A stretch of 64,000 nt of DNA from Pelosinus fermentans JBW45 (GTDB taxonomy: Bacteria; Bacillota; Negativicutes; DSM-13327): NCBI RefSeq assembly GCF_000271665.2, contig NZ_CP010978.1:2016501-2080500 (forward strand), given 5' to 3'. Shown piece by piece: positions 27,115 to 36,687 of the stretch (positions within the stretch are counted from its first letter, which is position 1; each line of letters opens with the position of its first letter). The position numbers and the translations under genes were made by a program. The notes beneath the pieces were generated by a model. The model was given only the letters and a program-made list of their open reading frames with translations, did not search any database and was not told where the DNA came from.

Positions 27115-28242
27115 ATGTTTACCAGAGAAAATTTGAAAAGAGCCAAGCGAGTAGTGGTTAAAGTAGGAACCAGTACATTAACACACAGTACTGGTAAATT
27201 GAACTTGTGGCGAATTGAAAAATTAGTGAGAGAGTTAGCAGATCTCGCTAATCAAGGAAAAGAAATTATTCTGGTTTCTTCAGGAGCGGTTGGTGCTGGT
27301 ATGGACGTTTTAAGTCTCAAAGAACGGCCGAAAACGATTCCTGAAAAACAGGCTGCCGCGGCCGTTGGTCAAGGCAGGCTAATGCATACCTATGATAAAT
27401 TATTTGGTGAGTATGGGCAGGTAGTAGCCCAAGTACTTCTAACTCGTGAAGATTCAGTAAAGCGGACTCGGTATACTAATTCGCGCAATACCTTATTAAC
27501 ACTTTTAAAAATGGGCGTTATTCCAGTTATTAATGAAAATGATGTTGTAGCCATTGATGAATTAAAGATCGGCGACAATGATACATTGTCAGCCATGGTA
27601 GCCAGTATTGTGGATGCCGATGTATTAATTATTTTATCGGATATTGAAGGCGTATATACAGATAATCCCCAGACGAACCCAGATGCACAGCTTATTAGTG
27701 AAATTGCAGATATTACTCCAGAGATTGAAGCCTTAGCCGGTGGTGCAGGTACGCAGCGAGGAACTGGTGGTATGCATACGAAAATCCAAGCCGGAAAAAT
27801 TGCTGTTAACTCCGGGGTTACGATGATTATTGCATCAGGATTGCAAGAGGGAATTCTGCGCCAGGTACTAGCAGGGGAAAATGTGGGAACTCTCTTTCTC
27901 TCAAAAGAAAATCGTTTGCATGTACGAAAAAAATGGTTAGCCTTTGGTGCACGTATTCAAGGAGTGCTTACTGTGGATAAAGGCTGTGAGCAGGCTCTGT
28001 TGTCCGGAGGTTCCAGCCTGCTGGCAGCAGGTATTACTGCAGTCACAGGAGAATTTGAACATGGTAATACAATTAGTGTTGTTGCCTCCGAAGGCAGAGA
28101 AATTGCCCGAGGAATAGCCAATTACAGCGGTACAGAAACCAGAAAGATTATGGGACTTCATACCAATGAAATCAATGCTATATTAGGTGCAAAACCCTAC
28201 GATGAAATTATTCATCGGGATAATATGGTATTATTAATGTAA
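27115..28242 (+). CDS. proB: Glutamate 5-kinase
   Basis: The 375-residue enzyme phosphorylates glutamate in the first step of proline synthesis. It has the amino-acid kinase domain (VVVKVGTSTLT at the N-terminus, SSGAVGAGM, IPVINENDVVA, GGMHTKIQAGKIA) and a C-terminal PUA domain (about 275-365). ATG 27115 follows GGGTGGGAG; a longer frame upstream would start inside the palindromic repeat. proA follows 14 bases downstream. Confidence 0.96.
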   Translation: MFTRENLKRAKRVVVKVGTSTLTHSTGKLNLWRIEKLVRELADLANQGKEIILVSSGAVGAGMDVLSLKERPKTIPEKQAAAAVGQGRLMHTYDKLFGEYGQVVAQVLLTREDSVKRTRYTNSRNTLLTLLKMGVIPVINENDVVAIDELKIGDNDTLSAMVASIVDADVLIILSDIEGVYTDNPQTNPDAQLISEIADITPEIEALAGGAGTQRGTGGMHTKIQAGKIAVNSGVTMIIASGLQEGILRQVLAGENVGTLFLSKENRLHVRKKWLAFGARIQGVLTVDKGCEQALLSGGSSLLAAGITAVTGEFEHGNTISVVASEGREIARGIANYSGTETRKIMGLHTNEINAILGAKPYDEIIHRDNMVLLM

Positions 28243-28256
28243 AGGAGAGAGGTTAT

Positions 28257-29513
28257 ATGGATCATCTTACAGAACTGCAAATAAAAGGAAAGAGTGGGAA
28301 GCAAGCAGCAAGAAAGCTTGCAACACTATCCACTCTTACCAAAAATCAAGCACTTGAAAAGATGGCAGAGGCCTTAGAAAAAGATTATGCCATTATTTTA
28401 ACCGCCAATGCTGTAGATATAGAAAATGGCAAAGCGAAAGGCTTATCTCAGGCCTTACTTGACCGTTTACTTTTAACCCAAAGTAGAATTGAATCCATGG
28501 CTGATGGCTTGCGACAGGTTACAACGTTACCCGATCCGATTGGTGAATTATTAAGTAGAGACAAACGCCCCAATGGTCTAGAAATCAGCAAAGTGCGAGT
28601 ACCATTAGGCGTAATTGGAATTATCTATGAAGCTCGTCCTAATGTTACTGTGGATGCAGCAGGGCTTTGTCTAAAAACAGGAAATGCTGTGATTTTGCGC
28701 GGGGGATCGGAAGCGATTCATTCTAATAAGGCAATTATTCAAATCATTGCTCAAGCTGCTTATGAGGCAGGAATACCAACAGGGTCCCTTCAATTAGTTG
28801 AAACTACGGATCGACAGGCTGTAAATGAGATGTTGAAACTCAATGAGTACCTAGATGTAATTATTCCTCGTGGTGGTGCTGGGCTCATTAAAACTGTAGT
28901 AGAAAATAGCATAGTGCCTGTCATTGAAACGGGTACTGGCATCTGCCATACTTTTGTTGATGAATCTGCAGATCTGAAGATGGCAGAGGCCATTGCATTT
29001 AATGCTAAGGTTTCTCGCCCAGGTGTATGCAATTCCATGGAAACACTATTGGTACATGAGAAAATAGCAAAGCAGTTTTTGCCAGATATGCTTGATAAAT
29101 ATCAGCAAGCTGGTGTAGAGCTAAGAGGATGTCCCATAACAATTCAGTTTCATCAAGAGGTAAAGCCAGCTACTGATGAGGATTGGGCTACTGAATACTC
29201 TGATTTCATCTTATCCATAAAGATAGTAAAAAATCTGGATGAAGCGATAGAACATATTGACAAATACAGTACTCGCCATTCGGAAGCCATTGTTACAAAG
29301 ACCCCTGAAAATGCCAAGCGCTTTCAGCATGAAGTAGATGCAGCAGCTGTATATGTAAATGCTTCAACTCGTTTCACGGATGGATTTGAATTTGGCTTTG
29401 GTGCTGAAATTGGTATTAGCACACAGAAATTGCATGCCCGCGGACCTATGGGCTTACCAGAACTCACTAGCAGCAAATATATTATTTCTGGTAATGGACA
29501 AATAAGAGAATAA
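28257..29513 (+). CDS. proA: Glutamate-5-semialdehyde dehydrogenase (gamma-glutamyl phosphate reductase)
   Basis: The 418-residue ProA reduces gamma-glutamyl phosphate with NADPH. Conserved segments include VPLGVIGIIYEARPNVT (about 117-133), LRGGSEAIHSN and the catalytic Cys in SRPGVCNSMETLL (about 255-267), and the C-terminal FGFGAEIGISTQKLHARGPMG region. It forms the proline operon with proB and ends at a strong terminator, after which the accessory block starts. Confidence 0.96.
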   Translation: MDHLTELQIKGKSGKQAARKLATLSTLTKNQALEKMAEALEKDYAIILTANAVDIENGKAKGLSQALLDRLLLTQSRIESMADGLRQVTTLPDPIGELLSRDKRPNGLEISKVRVPLGVIGIIYEARPNVTVDAAGLCLKTGNAVILRGGSEAIHSNKAIIQIIAQAAYEAGIPTGSLQLVETTDRQAVNEMLKLNEYLDVIIPRGGAGLIKTVVENSIVPVIETGTGICHTFVDESADLKMAEAIAFNAKVSRPGVCNSMETLLVHEKIAKQFLPDMLDKYQQAGVELRGCPITIQFHQEVKPATDEDWATEYSDFILSIKIVKNLDEAIEHIDKYSTRHSEAIVTKTPENAKRFQHEVDAAAVYVNASTRFTDGFEFGFGAEIGISTQKLHARGPMGLPELTSSKYIISGNGQIRE

Positions 29514-29537
29514 CAAATACGCTAAATGAAAAGAAGT

Positions 29538-29582
29538 AGAGCCTAAAGATCAGTTACGGACTGATTTTTAGGCTCTTTCTTT
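29538..29582 (+). terminator. Intrinsic terminator of proBA
   Basis: AGAGCCTAAAGATCAGT pairs with ACTGATTTTTAGGCTCT (one mismatch), followed by TTCTTTATAA. Confidence 0.88.
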
Positions 29583-29619
29583 ATAACAGCAGAAATTATA
29601 AATCTTGTAGGGAAATATA

Positions 29620-29712
29620 TGAAGCACAAAGGTCATGAAGATGCACGAAGAACACAGAGGTTTTTAACCCCCTAATTATCTTTTCTCAGCGTTCTCTGTG
29701 CCTCTGTGGTTC
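29620..29712. repeat. CACAGAG-type intergenic inverted repeat, copy 3
   Basis: The left part reads GAAGCACAAAGGTCATGAAG and contains AACACAGAGG; the right part on the opposite strand reads ACCACAGAGGCACAGAGAAC. It is related to copies at 14090 and 27043. It lies at the proximal edge of the accessory block. The remainder of the gap up to 29871 shows no further gene; a TATAAT at about 29791 lacks a clear -35 partner. Confidence 0.7.
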
Positions 29713-29871
29713 GGTTCACTTTATATGTTTTAAGAACGGCAGCGTTTTTCTTATATGGACTCTCACCAAAGTTATGATGATGACATATATTATAATACAT
29801 ATTTGGCAAAGCCTTATTGCTAGGTGCGGAGTTATGGGGATCATCAAATAAGTACAAAGGAGTTGATATTT

Positions 29872-30729
29872 ATGATTATGAATGGTGAGCCTATGCACTC
29901 ATTCGATATACAGCAGCTTAAATGGGCTCTACGCAGAGGAAAAATGGATGTATGGGAAAATGAAACTACTCCCGTTGAGAGCCAGCCTACTCCTGTTGCC
30001 GAAACTGTTAACGGTACTGGGGAAAATCCTCCTGTATGTACAACGGTTTTAGATCAGATTACTACTATGGAGAAAATGATGAATCAGCAGATCGCATTAT
30101 TTAGAAATGAATTTGCCGTTTTTATTCAAGCACAAGTGAATCAAGAAAAAGCGTTACGTCTTTCAGAAACAGAATGGCAAAAAAGACTTGTAGAACATGA
30201 AAGTAAAATGCTAGCTGAAATGTGGGAGATGAGGCAGAGTATTATTGGAGAATTTACAACCTATTTTCAACTAATAGCAGAACAATTACAGACTAGGGAT
30301 CATTTAATACATAAGGAAATATCTTTGCTTAAAGAACAGTTGATTGAGATGCATCAATACCAAGAATACCACAAAGAAGAAGATCTAGCATTGGCAAAGG
30401 AGTGGAATCAAAAGATTGAAGCATGCCAAATACAGTTAATTGATTGTATGCAGCATATACAAAGAGTATTAGAAGAAATAAATGTTGGTAGCATTGAAAA
30501 GCTGAAGCAAGAAGATTTTTTCCTTAATGAAATTGCACTTGTAAAAAGTGAATTAGCAACTTTACAGCAAGCTTATCAAGGTAAGGATGATAGGTCGATA
30601 ATTGTAGATATTGAAACTTGCAATCCTGTAACAGAGGAAACGGAGCAAATCAAGGCAGATGCTCAGCAAGAGCTCAAAAGGCAAGAAGATATGATTATAA
30701 AGAAAAAAAGAAGGCATCGGAGAGGATAA
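29872..30729 (+). CDS. Coiled-coil protein of unknown function
   Basis: I do not recognise this 285-residue protein. It has a short N-terminal segment ([18 protein letters not shown], residues 11-28), a Pro/Thr/Glu-rich linker (about 30-60), and then a long helical, Glu/Gln/Leu-rich region (about 65-265) likely to form coiled coils, ending in the basic tail KKKRRHRRG. There is no signal peptide or membrane helix. Start ATG 29872 is behind AAAGGAG. Six bases separate its stop from gmd, so it is the first gene of the glycan operon and may organise or anchor the glycosylation machinery; that role is inference. Confidence 0.6.
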   Translation: MIMNGEPMHSFDIQQLKWALRRGKMDVWENETTPVESQPTPVAETVNGTGENPPVCTTVLDQITTMEKMMNQQIALFRNEFAVFIQAQVNQEKALRLSETEWQKRLVEHESKMLAEMWEMRQSIIGEFTTYFQLIAEQLQTRDHLIHKEISLLKEQLIEMHQYQEYHKEEDLALAKEWNQKIEACQIQLIDCMQHIQRVLEEINVGSIEKLKQEDFFLNEIALVKSELATLQQAYQGKDDRSIIVDIETCNPVTEETEQIKADAQQELKRQEDMIIKKKRRHRRG

Positions 30730-30734
30730 AATTT

Positions 30735-31832
30735 ATGGGAAAAGTGGCATTGATTACAGGCATAACAGGCCAAGATGGTGGCTATCTGGCTGAGTTCCTA
30801 CTAGAGAAAGGCTATATTGTTCATGGTATAAAACGGCGTAGCTCGTTATTGAATACGGCTCGCATTAATCATTTATACCAGGATTCTCATGAGAAACATG
30901 TAAAGTTTTTTTTGCATTATGGTGATATGACAGATGCGACAAATTTGATTCGTATTATTCAGGAAGTACAGCCTGATGAGATCTATAATCTAGCCGCACA
31001 AAGTCATGTGCAGGTTTCTTTTGACACTCCAGAATATACTGCTAATGCAGATGCGTTAGGTACACTAAGGTTATTAGAAGCCTTACGTATATTGAATATG
31101 GTAGGTCGAGTTAAGCTTTATCAAGCTGCGACCAGTGAGCTATTTGGGAAAGTACAGGAAACACCTCAGAAAGAGACGACTCCCTTTTATCCTCGGAGCC
31201 CCTATGCTGTTGCCAAATTATACGCCTATTGGATTGTTGTAAATTATCGGGAAGCTTATAATATGTTTGCTTGCAATGGGATTCTGTTTAATCATGAATC
31301 ACCAATGCGCGGTGAAACTTTCGTCACTCGTAAAATCACGAGAGCCGTAGCTCAGCATAAGTTAGAAGTAGGCAATATATTATATTTAGGAAACTTGGAT
31401 GCAAAAAGGGATTGGGGTTTCGCTGGTGATTATGTAAAAGCGATGTGGCTTATGCTGCAGCAAGAAAAGGCAGAAGATTACATCATTGCGACGGGAGAGA
31501 CGCATTCGGTACGTGAATTTGTGGAACTAGCCTTTCGTGCTATTGGAGTGAATATTGAATGGCAAGGAGCAGGTATAGAAGAAAAAGGCATAGATGCAGC
31601 GAATGGAAAGACTTTGATTGAGGTAGATGCTCGTTACTTTCGTCCAACAGAAGTCGATTTGTTATTAGGTGATGCCACGAAAGCCAAAGAAAAATTAAGA
31701 TGGACTCCAGAAGTTAGTTTGATTGAAATGGTAGATATGATGGTAACGCAAGATATCAAATGGATGGAACGTGAATTATTATGCCAAAAATATGGCTTTA
31801 GCACTGAAAGTATACGGAAAGCAAAAGAATAA
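30735..31832 (+). CDS. gmd: GDP-mannose 4,6-dehydratase
   Basis: A 365-residue extended short-chain dehydrogenase converting GDP-D-mannose to GDP-4-keto-6-deoxymannose. Visible are the NAD(P) motif [14 protein letters not shown] (about 10-23), KRRSS specificity segment, AATSELFGK (catalytic Thr/Glu region, about 130) and [12 protein letters not shown] with the catalytic Tyr/Lys pair. The nucleotide-sugar region [19 protein letters not shown] (about 186-204) is typical of GMD. ATG 30735 with GGAGAGG is used; a frame extending back into the previous gene is a shadow. The fcl-like gene follows. Confidence 0.92.
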   Translation: MGKVALITGITGQDGGYLAEFLLEKGYIVHGIKRRSSLLNTARINHLYQDSHEKHVKFFLHYGDMTDATNLIRIIQEVQPDEIYNLAAQSHVQVSFDTPEYTANADALGTLRLLEALRILNMVGRVKLYQAATSELFGKVQETPQKETTPFYPRSPYAVAKLYAYWIVVNYREAYNMFACNGILFNHESPMRGETFVTRKITRAVAQHKLEVGNILYLGNLDAKRDWGFAGDYVKAMWLMLQQEKAEDYIIATGETHSVREFVELAFRAIGVNIEWQGAGIEEKGIDAANGKTLIEVDARYFRPTEVDLLLGDATKAKEKLRWTPEVSLIEMVDMMVTQDIKWMERELLCQKYGFSTESIRKAKE

Positions 31833-31902
31833 AAATAAAGCTCTTTTACTAGAAAATCTCTAAAGAAAATTTTCCCCATATAATTACATGTGGAGGCAGA
31901 CT

Positions 31903-32835
31903 ATGGATAAACATGCCAAAATCTATATTGCCGGCCATGGAGGTTTAGTCGGATCAGCAATTCTAGGCAAATTAAAGAAGCATTTCTATAAGAATATTAT
32001 ATTTCGTACTAGCAAGGAGCTAGACTTGCGCAATCAAGAAGCTGTGGCTACTTTTTTTGCCATTGAGCAGCCAGAGTATGTATTTATGGCTGCTGCAAAA
32101 GTAGGAGGGATATTGGCGAATGACACTTATCCAGCTACTTTTATCTACGATAATGTAATGATGCAAGCCAATATTATTAATGCTGCTTATCAAAATAAGG
32201 TCAAAAAGTTATTATTTCTGGGAAGCTCTTGTATTTATCCCAAATTAGCTCCTCAACCGATAAAAGAAGAATATTTGCTAACGGGTGAGTTAGAAGCTAC
32301 CAATGCACCTTACGCAATTGCTAAAATTGCAGGAATAACAATGTGCCAAGCGTATAATGAGCAATATGGAACAACTTTTATTTCTGTTATGCCGACGAAT
32401 CTATACGGACCTAATGATAATTTTGATTTAACATCATCTCATGTACTACCAGCGCTTATTAGAAAGTTTCATGAAGCAAAAATGAATCATCTATCCAATG
32501 TCGAAATCTGGGGTACAGGCAAGCCACGGCGGGAATTTTTGCATGTAGATGATTTAGCTGATGCATGTCTGTTTTTAATGAATCAATATCAAGATAACCA
32601 GCCGCTAAATATCGGAGTAGGTAAAGATATTTCTATTGCTGAATTGGCAACCCTAATTGCTGCAGTTGTGGGGTATTCAGGTAACATTATGTATAACACC
32701 GCGATGCCTGACGGAACTCCTCGTAAGTTATTGGACGTATCAAAATTAGCAGATCTTGGTTGGCGTCCATCAATAGAATTAGAGGATGGTATACGCCGCA
32801 CATATCAATGGTATTTAAAGAACTTAGTAATTTGA
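31903..32835 (+). CDS. fcl: GDP-L-fucose synthase-type epimerase/reductase
   Basis: A 310-residue extended SDR that normally epimerises and reduces GDP-4-keto-6-deoxymannose to GDP-L-fucose. It shows [12 protein letters not shown] (nucleotide motif), GSSCIYPK (catalytic Ser/Cys region, about 107-114), and PYAIAKIAG with the YxxxK pair (about 137). The [12 protein letters not shown] segment is also family-typical. ATG 31903 with TGGAGG is the start. With gmd it forms a two-step path to a GDP-6-deoxyhexose, most likely GDP-L-fucose. Confidence 0.9.
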   Translation: MDKHAKIYIAGHGGLVGSAILGKLKKHFYKNIIFRTSKELDLRNQEAVATFFAIEQPEYVFMAAAKVGGILANDTYPATFIYDNVMMQANIINAAYQNKVKKLLFLGSSCIYPKLAPQPIKEEYLLTGELEATNAPYAIAKIAGITMCQAYNEQYGTTFISVMPTNLYGPNDNFDLTSSHVLPALIRKFHEAKMNHLSNVEIWGTGKPRREFLHVDDLADACLFLMNQYQDNQPLNIGVGKDISIAELATLIAAVVGYSGNIMYNTAMPDGTPRKLLDVSKLADLGWRPSIELEDGIRRTYQWYLKNLVI

Positions 32836-32922
32836 TGATAGCAAGTTTACAGATAGTGCCGCATTAACAGAGTTTGTGTGACAATAAGCAAGATATATTC
32901 GGATAATATTAGGGGGAACTAC

Positions 32923-33789
32923 ATGTCTATTCCAATTGTTTTTATGCATTATGGCGATAGTGAATATCTGCAGTATAGTTTACTACAAGCAAAAAAATCG
33001 AATAAAGATAGCGATATTATATTAATTGGTGATGACAGCAATAACAAATATCCTTTTGTTAAACACGCTAATATAAATGATAGTCAATCTGGACAAGATT
33101 TTGCGAAAATTTATCAGCATATGAGCTTTAATTACTACGCATATGAACTATTTTGCATTCAGAGATGGTTTATGTTAAGAGATTTTATGGCTAAGCATCA
33201 GATATCCCGGTGTTATCATCAAGACTCTGATGTAATGCTGTATGAGGATATTTCAACGGAAAATGTCGCAAATTACGATTTTGCTTTCTGTGGCGGGATT
33301 TCAGGTGGGATTGCCTTTATCAACAATTTCGAAGCGTTAGATGGTTTTTGTAAATTCATTACTGCATTTTACACGGAGGAACCTCTTATGGAGGAACTAA
33401 AAAAAATATATCAAATGGTTATAAAACAAGTACCAAATGCTGGTATTTCTGACATGATATTTATTAACCTATATTGTAATACGAGACAGCATCCAGAAAA
33501 AATTTTTGATTTGTCAATTATTGAAAACAATGCTGTGTTTGATTTGAATGTAAATTTAACAAATGAATATGAACAATGGCAAGGCCGAAAAAAGATATAT
33601 TTTACGACAAAGGGAGTATTATGCAAAAATTTAGTATTAAATACGTTTATCAAATTTAAAGCGCTTCATTTTCAGGGAGAGGCAAAAATGTTTATGAAAT
33701 ACTTTGTGCAAAAAACACCTGAGGAGTGTATTATACCCGTAACTTTTGATTATTCGTCCTGCCAATGGCAGGAGGTTCATAATTTATAA
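32923..33789 (+). CDS. Putative GT-A type glycosyltransferase
   Basis: A 288-residue cytoplasmic protein. The N-terminal IPIVFMHYGDSEYLQYSL segment resembles the start of nucleotide-sugar transferases, and QDSDVMLYED (about residues 99-108) is a DxD-like metal/nucleotide-sugar motif. CGGISGGIAFIN follows, as in acceptor-side loops of GT-A enzymes. No closer family is recognised. ATG 32923 is preferred for AGGGGG. It lies between fcl and the large adenylation protein and has lower G+C than the upstream housekeeping genes. Confidence 0.65.
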   Translation: MSIPIVFMHYGDSEYLQYSLLQAKKSNKDSDIILIGDDSNNKYPFVKHANINDSQSGQDFAKIYQHMSFNYYAYELFCIQRWFMLRDFMAKHQISRCYHQDSDVMLYEDISTENVANYDFAFCGGISGGIAFINNFEALDGFCKFITAFYTEEPLMEELKKIYQMVIKQVPNAGISDMIFINLYCNTRQHPEKIFDLSIIENNAVFDLNVNLTNEYEQWQGRKKIYFTTKGVLCKNLVLNTFIKFKALHFQGEAKMFMKYFVQKTPEECIIPVTFDYSSCQWQEVHNL

Positions 33790-33824
33790 TTCAATTAATT
33801 TTAGAAAAGAGAGGTGTTTTTTTG

Positions 33825-36650
33825 ATGAAATCAGCAGTTGCTATTCAGTATGATGATGAGGAGCTAACTGGAAATATAAAAATAGTTTTAAAAAATATTC
33901 CCGAAATAACCATTGTTGATAACAGTAATTGTGAAAAAATTGCTCTGGGGGAATGTGGTAAGAAGATAAGATGGTTAAGTAATAAAATAATACGGGATTT
34001 TCCTGAGGAAAAGCATATTGGATTGATTTTTAAAACTTCCGAGGAATTAATATTACATTGGTTTGCGGTTTTGGACGCGGGGAAAGAGCCACTTATCATG
34101 CAATATCCAACTAAAAAGCAAAGTATGATTTATTGGCATAACTCCGTTAGTCACACCATTTCTTCTAGTAATATTCAGGGCGTAATATGCGAAGCAGGTA
34201 TTAAATCATTGGGTATTGAAAAATTAGTAAGAACTATTTTCTTTGAAGAAGAAATTCTCGAGGCAGATACCAGCTGTGATGAAATTATTAATGGTACGTT
34301 TATTCAGTTATCATCAGGTACTACTGGTTTTCGCAAGGGTATGAAATTTACTTTCAAAGAATTATATAGTTATATACAAAATTATAATGAAGTAATGGAT
34401 ATGAAGGAAACGGATTGCATCGTATCTTGGTTACCTTTGTATCATGATATGGGATTTATTGCTTGCTTTACGATGCCGATTTTTTTAGGTATAAAACTAG
34501 TTTTAATTGATCCGATTGTTTGGGTTACTAATCGCTCTATATTATTTAAAACAATCGCTGATTATAAAGGTACACTTTGTTTTATGCCTAACTTTGGCTT
34601 TGAAGTTATGAGTAAGGAAAACTTAGATGTTCCAATTACCACAATGAGAAAATGGGTTTCTGGTGGAGAGCCTGTTAAAAAAGATACGATGGTACGCTTT
34701 TGTGAGCATTTAGGTACTAACTTGCAATCGATATCCGTAGTTTATGGATTCGCTGAAACGATTATGGCGATATCCCAAAGCAATGGTATAAAAAGCCATG
34801 AAAAAGATGGTAGAGACGTTGTAAGTTGTGGGACGATTATTCCAGGTACTTTTATCAAAATAATTGATAATCAGATATTCGCCAAAAGTGGCTATTCTAT
34901 ACAGTGCTATCTAGATCAAATTAGTATAGTAGATGAGGACGGGTATATTGCTACTGGGGATATTGGATTTATGGAGAACGGAGAACTATATGTGGAAGGG
35001 CGCAAACATGATATTATGATTCAGGCAGGACAAAAGTTTATGCTCAATGAAATGGATACGATTCTCGCCCAAGTTGCTCCAGAGTGGGCAGGCCGAGGTG
35101 TATGTTTAGCCAAAGATGATGAAGGAACTGGAACCCAGACACTTCTAATTCTTTTAGAAAGAGCAGATATCATTGATAGCGAGCAGTATAGGGAATTGGC
35201 AAGTCGTTTAAGTCAATCATTGCCAGTGGAACATTTTGAATTATATTTTGTTCCTGACCAATTTTTAACGAAAACTTCATCAGGTAAAATTAATCGCAAA
35301 AAAACATATGAGGATTATCAGAAATTTAAAAATTGGGAGAATCTTAATAAAAGTATTGACGTGCATATGCACGATGAAATCAAGCGACATTTTCAAGGAA
35401 TACCTTTTGATTTACCAATAGCAGAGGCTTTAGATTCATTAGGTCTTATCATTTTAGACAGTATCGTGAAAAAAGGCAATATTAAGATCAATAAGTCTAT
35501 GACATTAAATGAGGTTATTGAAATGTGTATGCAAAAAAACAGGAATAAGGTTCTTTTACGTTCAGACGCAAGTAAGGTGATATCCCTTGTCTCGATGATG
35601 GATTATTCTATTATTCCTCGCTTGACTGAAGAAGATATGAGATTTATTTCAAACGCAGTGGGTATGCAGGTAGAATTTGAGCATGTTTGCATGCCGCCGG
35701 CGCCTATTGTTGCACAGGATTTAATATTTTGCGATTTTTTCCTCTGTCGTAATTATGATGAACGATATTCTTATTATTATGAGTGTGTACAAAAAATTAA
35801 GGGAGCTAGCTTGCTTCTTATGGATGATCATGCAGAATTTGCTGTAGGAGGTGCAAGCGCATTTCCTATTATGGATACAAAGTTTAAGAGAAGTGCTGTC
35901 AGTGATTATGTAGTATATCGATGGCAAAAATATGCAAAAAATCATCATTTACTACCTGTGGGGGATGTTATTCATGGTTCGTCTCTTTCACCTGCAATGC
36001 ATTTGGATGCAATAAAGAAAATCTCGGATTATTTAAATGTACCCATTTTTAAAGTAGCGGTATGTGAAAAATACAATCAGCATACTGCTGACTGGGAATA
36101 TAAGGGCTATAAATATAATTTTAATATTATATTTGAGGGTAAACCAGACTATAGTAATCATGATGATATAGTTGCTGCTTTGTGTAATTTTATAAATCAA
36201 AACAAACACAGGATAAAAACTAAGGATGTTGTTAGCGTAAATAACAGCCCTGATTATAACGATTTGTGGCATTTTTGCTCTTATGCTGTCAATCCGCTAT
36301 TTCTTGATCAAGTTATAAATCGCTTTAATAGCTTCATTATTCACGGATTTCCTTGCAGTTTGCAGTATTTACAAAGGAAATTAGAAGAACAAGGCAAGAA
36401 ATTCTGTTTTGTTCCTGCTTTAAATGCTAGTGGTGGTTTTGATCCTGCATTAGAAGAAAATTATGAGTGTATATTGCAAACAGGAAGTTGGGGAACACCT
36501 AAGACATCGTTACCTGTATTGTCACTTATGGCAGCTGGTGGACCATTGTTCGCTAATTTACCTCCTGATTTTAAGATAGACCAAAAGATACTAGATTTTT
36601 CATTTATTTCTCTTCCTGAGGATATTAAGAACTATTTAAAAAATAAGTAA
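33825..36650 (+). CDS. AMP-forming adenylation / acyl-carrier / unknown-domain fusion protein
   Basis: The 941-residue protein has three parts. Residues about 1-500 are an ANL adenylating domain: SSGTTGFRKG (P-loop, about 162-171), YGFAETIMA, ATGDIGFMENGELYVEGRKHD in pieces, and KTSSGKINR with the catalytic Lys (about 487). Residues about 505-575 look like a small carrier domain with LDSLGL (Ser about 538), the usual phosphopantetheine site. The last 360 residues (about 580-941), with GDVIHGSSLSPAMH and QTGSWGTPKTSLP, match nothing I know. It would activate an acyl or amino acid, load it on its own carrier and pass it on, plausibly to a sugar. AT-rich; start ATG 33825 with GAGAGGTG. Confidence 0.72.
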   Translation: MKSAVAIQYDDEELTGNIKIVLKNIPEITIVDNSNCEKIALGECGKKIRWLSNKIIRDFPEEKHIGLIFKTSEELILHWFAVLDAGKEPLIMQYPTKKQSMIYWHNSVSHTISSSNIQGVICEAGIKSLGIEKLVRTIFFEEEILEADTSCDEIINGTFIQLSSGTTGFRKGMKFTFKELYSYIQNYNEVMDMKETDCIVSWLPLYHDMGFIACFTMPIFLGIKLVLIDPIVWVTNRSILFKTIADYKGTLCFMPNFGFEVMSKENLDVPITTMRKWVSGGEPVKKDTMVRFCEHLGTNLQSISVVYGFAETIMAISQSNGIKSHEKDGRDVVSCGTIIPGTFIKIIDNQIFAKSGYSIQCYLDQISIVDEDGYIATGDIGFMENGELYVEGRKHDIMIQAGQKFMLNEMDTILAQVAPEWAGRGVCLAKDDEGTGTQTLLILLERADIIDSEQYRELASRLSQSLPVEHFELYFVPDQFLTKTSSGKINRKKTYEDYQKFKNWENLNKSIDVHMHDEIKRHFQGIPFDLPIAEALDSLGLIILDSIVKKGNIKINKSMTLNEVIEMCMQKNRNKVLLRSDASKVISLVSMMDYSIIPRLTEEDMRFISNAVGMQVEFEHVCMPPAPIVAQDLIFCDFFLCRNYDERYSYYYECVQKIKGASLLLMDDHAEFAVGGASAFPIMDTKFKRSAVSDYVVYRWQKYAKNHHLLPVGDVIHGSSLSPAMHLDAIKKISDYLNVPIFKVAVCEKYNQHTADWEYKGYKYNFNIIFEGKPDYSNHDDIVAALCNFINQNKHRIKTKDVVSVNNSPDYNDLWHFCSYAVNPLFLDQVINRFNSFIIHGFPCSLQYLQRKLEEQGKKFCFVPALNASGGFDPALEENYECILQTGSWGTPKTSLPVLSLMAAGGPLFANLPPDFKIDQKILDFSFISLPEDIKNYLKNK

Positions 36651-36687
36651 AGTAAAACCCCGCTGAAGCGGGGTTTTACTTTACTTA
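36644..36687. terminator. Bidirectional terminator containing both convergent stop codons
   Basis: A perfect 20-base-pair stem (left arm 36644-36663, right arm 36668-36687) with loop TGAA. The core is AAAACCCCGC/GCGGGGTTTT. The stop codon of the plus-strand gene (36648-36650) and that of the minus-strand gene (36685-36687) both lie in the arms. Confidence 0.95.
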
